A stretch of 64,000 bases of DNA from SHAN690 sp038131955 (GTDB lineage Bacteria > Bacteroidota > Bacteroidia > Flavobacteriales_G > Salibacteraceae): assembly GCA_038131955.1 (NCBI GenBank), contig JAYPQK010000010.1, forward strand, positions 175,495-239,494, in the 5' to 3' direction. The notes beneath the pieces are model-generated. The model searched no databases and was not told the DNA's origin. It worked only from the letters and a program-made list of their open reading frames with translations. Below, piece after piece: positions 60,505-64,000 of this stretch (positions are counted from its first letter, which is position 1; every line of letters begins with the position of its first letter). A program made the position numbers and the translations under genes.

Positions 60505-60821
60505 TCATCATTTCTATCCTCATATTCATCGTCAGCTTGTTGCTGATGGGTATCGTGTTGATCCAGAACTCTAAAGGAGGAGGATTGGCCGCCGGATTCT
60601 CTTCCAGCAATCAGATCGCCGGAGTGCAGCGTACTACTGACTTCCTCGAGAAAGGTACCTGGATCCTTGCGATCAGTCTTCTCGTACTTTGTTTGGTCTC
60701 CACTGCGATGATCAGCTCGAATACGGTAGAAGAAACTACATCAGAGATCGAAGGGATCATCACGGAGGTTGCTCCTGTCCAAGGTTTGGATGAGAGTGGC
60801 GCTACCCTTCCTGAGAAATAG
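60501..60821 (+). CDS. secG: Preprotein translocase subunit SecG
   Basis: A small subunit of the SecYEG channel in the inner membrane. The 106-residue protein has two membrane helices (about 2-22 and 52-72) separated by the typical Gly-rich loop LIQNSKGGGLAAGFSSSNQIAG. The acidic tail is longer than in proteobacterial SecG. The ATGA overlap with the preceding gene and the terminator after it mark the end of the operon. Confidence 0.95.
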   Translation: MIIISILIFIVSLLLMGIVLIQNSKGGGLAAGFSSSNQIAGVQRTTDFLEKGTWILAISLLVLCLVSTAMISSNTVEETTSEIEGIITEVAPVQGLDESGATLPEK

Positions 60822-60846
60822 TTGAGAGACCAAAAAACTGAAAGAG

Positions 60847-60880
60847 AATGTCAGCTTGTCACTACGGGCTGACATTTTTT
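60847..60880 (+). terminator. Rho-independent terminator after secG
   Basis: AATGTCAGC pairs with GCTGACATT, followed by six T. It closes the miaB-secG operon. Confidence 0.9.
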
Positions 60881-60914
60881 GTGTCATAGCGTCTCAAATG
60901 GCAGCTTTTCCTAG

Positions 60915-60930
60915 TGGCACAGAATATGAC
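60915..60930 (+). promoter_or_regulatory. Possible sigma-54-like promoter of groESL
   Basis: TGGCAC at 60915-60920 matches the -24 element of sigma-54 promoters. The -12 position reads ATGAC instead of TTGC, so the match is partial. It lies 34-49 bases before the groES ATG, and no TAnnTTTG box is seen there. Confidence 0.25.
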
Positions 60931-60963
60931 TAGAGCTAGTCCGTAATTAAAACCTTCTAAAAA

Positions 60964-61245
60964 ATGTCAGAAGTGAATTTCAAACCGAATGAAGACCGTG
61001 TGTTGGTAGAGCCAGCAGCGGCAGAAGAGAAAACAGCAGGAGGGATCATCATCCCAGATACCGCTAAGGAAAAACCACAGCAGGGTAAGATCGTGGCCGT
61101 TGGACCCGGAAAAAAGGATGAGCCGATCACGTTGAAAGAAGGCGATACTGTTTTCTATGGTAAGTACTCAGGTACCGAAATCACCATTGGAGGCAAGGAA
61201 TATTTGATCATGCGTGCCTCCGATGTATTGGGAAGCATTGTCTAA
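60964..61245 (+). CDS. groES: Co-chaperonin GroES
   Basis: A 93-residue lid for the GroEL ring. It has the mobile-loop region EEKTAGGIIIPDTAKEKPQQ (about 21-40), the dome and the usual end EYLIMRASDVLGSI. It precedes groEL by 30 bases in the standard order. Confidence 0.98.
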   Translation: MSEVNFKPNEDRVLVEPAAAEEKTAGGIIIPDTAKEKPQQGKIVAVGPGKKDEPITLKEGDTVFYGKYSGTEITIGGKEYLIMRASDVLGSIV

Positions 61246-61275
61246 CTGAACAAGAACCATAAAATCTAAAAGAAA

Positions 61276-62913
61276 ATGGCAAAAGAGATTCTATTTGATG
61301 CCGAAGCACGCGACGGATTGAAGCGCGGTGTGGATGCATTAGCTAACGCAGTGAAGGTAACCCTCGGCCCAAAAGGTCGCAACGTGGTTATTGACAAGAA
61401 GTTTGGTGCTCCGACCATCACAAAAGATGGTGTGAGTGTTGCCAAAGAGATTGAATTGAAAGACCCAGTAGAGAACATGGGCGCGCAGATGGTGAAGGAG
61501 GTTGCATCCAAGACGGCTGATGTTGCCGGAGACGGAACGACTACCGCTACCGTTCTTGCTCAAGCCATTGTAACAGCTGGATTGAAGAACGTAACTGCAG
61601 GAGCTAACCCAATGGACCTCAAGCGAGGTATTGATCGTGCGGTTGAGGCTATCACCAAGCACATGGCCGATCAGGCTCAGGCGGTGGGTGACGATTTCAG
61701 CAAGATCGAGCAAGTAGGAACGATCTCTGCGAACAACGATTCAACGATTGGTAAGTTGATCGCTCAGGCGATGGAGAAAGTTGGAAAAGAAGGTGTGATC
61801 ACGGTAGAAGAAGCAAAGGGAACCGACACTACGGTTGACGTAGTTGAGGGTATGCAATTCGATCGCGGGTACCTCTCACCTTATTTCGTGACAGACACGG
61901 AGAAGATGATCGCGGAGTTGGAAAATCCTTTCATCTTGATCCACGACAAGAAGATCTCGAACATGCAGGATATCGTTCCTGTGTTGGAGAAAGTTGCTCA
62001 GTCTGGCGCGCCACTTCTGATCATTGCTGAGGACATCGAAGGAACGGCATTGGCCGGATTAGTGGTGAACAAGCTTCGCGGTGGCTTGAAAGTAGCTGCG
62101 GTGAAGGCTCCAGGTTTCGGAGATCGTCGCAAGGCAATGCTTGAAGATATCGCTATCCTTACAGGAGGGGCTGTGATCAGCGAGGAGCGAGGATACAAGT
62201 TGGATCAAGCTGACATGTCTATGTTGGGTCGCGCCGAGAAGGTGGATATCGACAAAGACAACACTACCATCATCAACGGAGCCGGAAACAGCGAAGACAT
62301 CAAAGCTCGCGTCGGCCAGATCAAGGCGCAGGTTGAGCAAACTACCAGTGATTACGATCGTGAGAAGCTTCAGGAGCGTCTTGCAAAGCTTAGCGGTGGT
62401 GTTGCTGTCCTCTACGTAGGTGCTGCCACTGAGGTGGAGATGAAGGAAAAGAAAGATCGAGTAGACGACGCGTTGCACGCTACCCGTGCAGCTGTGGAAG
62501 AAGGCATCCTTCCTGGAGGAGGAGTAGCTTTCATCCGAGCTATCGCTGCTCTTGACAAGGTTAAGGGAGACAACGAAGATCAGGACACCGGTGTCGCGAT
62601 CGTGCGTCGTGCTCTAGAGGAGCCGCTTCGTCAGATCGTTGCTAACGCTGGTGGAGAAGGAAGCATCGTTGTACAGAAAGTGCTTGAAGGAAAAGATGAT
62701 TTTGGATACAACGCAGGAACAGGGGTTTACGAAAACCTCTACGCTGCAGGAGTCATCGATCCTAAGAAAGTATCACGCGTTTCATTGGAGAACGCTGCAT
62801 CCATCGCAGGTCTATTGTTGACCACTGAGTGTGTACTTGCAGATGAGCCGGAAGAAGACGGTCCTGCGGGCATGCCTCCAGGTGGAATGGGCGGAATGGG
62901 CGGAATGATGTAA
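61276..62913 (+). CDS. groEL: Chaperonin GroEL
   Basis: A 545-residue ATP-dependent chaperonin. The ATP-binding VAGDGTTTATVLAQ (about 84-97), ANNDSTIGKLIAQAMEKVG and the signature AAVEEGILPGGGVA are present, and the C-terminus ends in the GGM repeat tail PGGMGGMGGMM. All key residues and the length are normal. It is the second gene of the groES-groEL operon and is followed by a strong terminator. Confidence 0.99.
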   Translation: MAKEILFDAEARDGLKRGVDALANAVKVTLGPKGRNVVIDKKFGAPTITKDGVSVAKEIELKDPVENMGAQMVKEVASKTADVAGDGTTTATVLAQAIVTAGLKNVTAGANPMDLKRGIDRAVEAITKHMADQAQAVGDDFSKIEQVGTISANNDSTIGKLIAQAMEKVGKEGVITVEEAKGTDTTVDVVEGMQFDRGYLSPYFVTDTEKMIAELENPFILIHDKKISNMQDIVPVLEKVAQSGAPLLIIAEDIEGTALAGLVVNKLRGGLKVAAVKAPGFGDRRKAMLEDIAILTGGAVISEERGYKLDQADMSMLGRAEKVDIDKDNTTIINGAGNSEDIKARVGQIKAQVEQTTSDYDREKLQERLAKLSGGVAVLYVGAATEVEMKEKKDRVDDALHATRAAVEEGILPGGGVAFIRAIAALDKVKGDNEDQDTGVAIVRRALEEPLRQIVANAGGEGSIVVQKVLEGKDDFGYNAGTGVYENLYAAGVIDPKKVSRVSLENAASIAGLLLTTECVLADEPEEDGPAGMPPGGMGGMGGMM

Positions 62914-62932
62914 TCACCACCACAGACCACAT

Positions 62933-62962
62933 AAAAGCCCCGCGATTTGCGGGGCTTTTTGT
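62933..62962. terminator. Bidirectional terminator between groEL and the YqeY gene
   Basis: AAAAGCCCCGC pairs with GCGGGGCTTTT around GATTT. T runs are present on both strands, so it can end groESL and the convergent yqeY-like transcript. Confidence 0.9.
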
Positions 62963-62979
62963 TTGTATGATATCCTGAA

Positions 62980-63432
62980 CTAAAGCTTCCCGAGTTCTTC
63001 CTTGACCAATTGAGAGATCAGTTTTCCATCGGCTTTACCTTTCAACTGACCCATCAGTGGTCCCATTACTTTTCCCATATCAGAAGGCCCAGATGCGCCG
63101 ACTGCACTGATCTTGTCTTGCACTGCTTTTCGAACCTCATCCTCACCCATCATCTCTGGTAGATACTCCGAGATTACATCGGCTTGAAAGAGCTCTTCCT
63201 TGGCCATATCCTCTCGACCTTGCTCTTGATAGATCTGAGCAGAATCTTTTCGCTGCTTCACCAATTTCTGCATCGCCGTAACGGCATCCTCATCTGAAAC
63301 TTCACTCCCTGCCTTCTCTGTAGCAATCAGCAAGATGGCGCTCTTGATGGCACGCAACGCATTTAGACGCTCTTTGTCTTTTGCAAGCATCGCTTGCTTG
63401 ATATCTCCGTTGATCTGATCTACCATGCTCAT
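62980..63432 (-). CDS. GatB/YqeY domain-containing protein
   Basis: A 150-residue protein of the YqeY family, which is related to the C-terminal domain of the amidotransferase GatB and may bind tRNA. The pattern is LNALRAIKSAILL (about 23-35), KLVKQRKDSAQIYQEQGRED, EYLPEMMGEDEVRKAV and MGKVMGPLMGQLKGKADGK. The exact function is not established. A second in-frame ATG lies six bases inside. The start has a GGAGAC sequence in front of it. Confidence 0.92.
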   Translation of the reverse strand: MSMVDQINGDIKQAMLAKDKERLNALRAIKSAILLIATEKAGSEVSDEDAVTAMQKLVKQRKDSAQIYQEQGREDMAKEELFQADVISEYLPEMMGEDEVRKAVQDKISAVGASGPSDMGKVMGPLMGQLKGKADGKLISQLVKEELGKL

Positions 63433-63451
63433 GTCTCCAATTATTGAGCAA

Positions 63452-63459
63452 CGAAGTTA
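63452..63459 (-). promoter_or_regulatory. Probable -7 box for the YqeY gene
   Basis: TAACTTCG on the minus strand has one difference from TAnnTTTG and lies 19 bases before the ATG. Confidence 0.35.
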
Positions 63460-63490
63460 ATGGTTAAGCTTGTGGTGAAAATCAAGTGCT

Positions 63491-63949
63491 ATGAGAAGAT
63501 CTAAATCAATAATGCTCATCCTACTGTTCGGTGTCCTCGGAACCTCCTGTTCACTTCTCTATGCCTTTCGTGAGATCCAGGAGATCCCAGGTTGGAAATG
63601 GGCTTCCAGCGATGTACGCTCCTTTACATTCGAAAATCCTGAGACGCAAATTCTTGATGGAACCTTTCTTTTCAGACATGTTCATGGTTTCGGATATGCA
63701 AGCATCAATATCAGAGCTGAGATCATTTCGGACTCAGAACGAATCGACACCACCTTCACCATACCTATTCGAGATGAAAATGGTGATTACCTCGGTGAAG
63801 GGGCCGGTGACCTTTGGGATGTTGAACATACTTTTCTCCATGGGTACGAATTCAAACCGGGGACTTACACCTTGACATTCGAACAAAAAAACGCCGACCC
63901 CCTACCTTTGGTAATGGAAGTCGGCGTTGAACTCGCCGAGACGAGGTAG
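63491..63949 (+). CDS. gldH: Gliding motility lipoprotein GldH
   Basis: A 152-residue lipoprotein with lipobox GTSC (Cys near 20). GldH is needed for gliding and surface-protein work in Flavobacterium, though its exact role is unclear. Family features are the early Gly-Trp pair (IPGWKW), SFTFENPE, FLFRHVHGFGYASINIR, the T-x-T-IPIRDENGDYLGEGAGDLW segment and FKPGTYTLTFEQ. The match is moderate. It sits apart from gldKLMN. Its 3' end carries a terminator for the gene on the other strand. Confidence 0.8.
   Translation: MRRSKSIMLILLFGVLGTSCSLLYAFREIQEIPGWKWASSDVRSFTFENPETQILDGTFLFRHVHGFGYASINIRAEIISDSERIDTTFTIPIRDENGDYLGEGAGDLWDVEHTFLHGYEFKPGTYTLTFEQKNADPLPLVMEVGVELAETR
63884..63928 (-). terminator. 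Minus-strand terminator embedded in gldH
   Basis: On the minus strand AACGCCGAC (63928-63920) pairs with GTCGGCGTT (63898-63890), loop 21 bases, followed by seven T. It lies 27 bases beyond the stop of the cargo gene that ends at 63955 and inside the last codons of gldH. Confidence 0.75.
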
Positions 63950-63954
63950 GCTAA

Positions 63955-64000
63955 TTACCTCCCGATGATCAATCGCTTAGAAACGACTCCGCTGGCGTGA
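63955..64000 (-). CDS. C-terminal end of another T9SS cargo protein
   Basis: Only the last 14 codons plus a stop are in the window, reading HASGVVSKRLIIGR. This agrees with the last strand of a type A sorting domain (S-G-V-V-S-K-R-L-I-I). The rest of the gene lies beyond the right edge, so the identity is tentative. Confidence 0.55.
   Translation of the reverse strand, partial: HASGVVSKRLIIGR

Overview
The window comes from a Bacteroidota genome, most likely order Flavobacteriales. The evidence is a complete type IX secretion/gliding core (gldK, gldL, gldM, gldN, a second gldN, a PorP/SprF protein and gldH), several secreted proteins with type A C-terminal sorting domains, promoter boxes of the Bacteroidota form TAnnTTTG, almost no Shine-Dalgarno sequences, and typical phylum gene pairs (atpD-atpC apart from the rest of the ATP synthase, topA next to an arginase-like gene, miaB next to a sigma-54 activator). 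Family-level placement is not possible from the sequence alone. There is no sign of a plasmid, prophage or CRISPR array.

Layout. Positions 1-10343 hold a tandem array of four secreted T9SS cargo genes (the first cut by the window edge). Three share nearly the same C-terminal domain and the same terminator, and two carry right-handed beta-helices very rich in tyrosine. Positions 10458-38336 are mostly housekeeping: alaS, an M23 peptidase, a MerR regulator, hldD, a queD-folE-fabD run, a PHP phosphatase, a lipid-anchored cyclophilin, ribF, atpDC, two deoxynucleoside kinases, a GH3-type enzyme, a PolX-like protein, sppA, folK, an OmpA/TPR lipoprotein, an RNA methyltransferase, mutS, two tRNAs and waaA. 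Positions 39239-45628 are a six-gene nucleotide-sugar operon (UDP-GlcA, UDP-xylose, part of a diaminouronate route, and dTDP-4-keto-6-deoxyglucose). Positions 45633-56059, on the minus strand, are topA, an arginase-like gene, porP/sprF and gldKLMN plus a gldN paralogue. Positions 56222-60821 run miaB, sigma-54 activator, lptE, an acidic TPR protein and secG. Then come groESL, a YqeY protein, gldH and the last codons of another T9SS cargo gene.

How it fits together. The gld/por genes build the machine that exports the beta-helix and Ig-like cargo at the left edge. hldD, waaA, lptE and the sugar operon supply the outer-membrane glycans to which such cargo is often attached. Promoters can be placed by the TAnnTTTG/TAnnTTCG box, often only 4-20 bases before the start codon, and this decides several starts (alaS, M23 peptidase, hldD, queD, waaA).

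The items most worth a second look are: the tyrosine ladders in the tandem cargo proteins; a highly structured intergenic element beside polX; a 16-bp duplication of the tRNA-Leu 3' end that brackets a mini-element; an arginase-family protein in the T9SS locus that has lost its metal ligands; a PolX whose polymerase active site is gone; a tRNA-Gly with a broken T stem; and two terminators embedded inside the coding sequence of the convergent neighbour.
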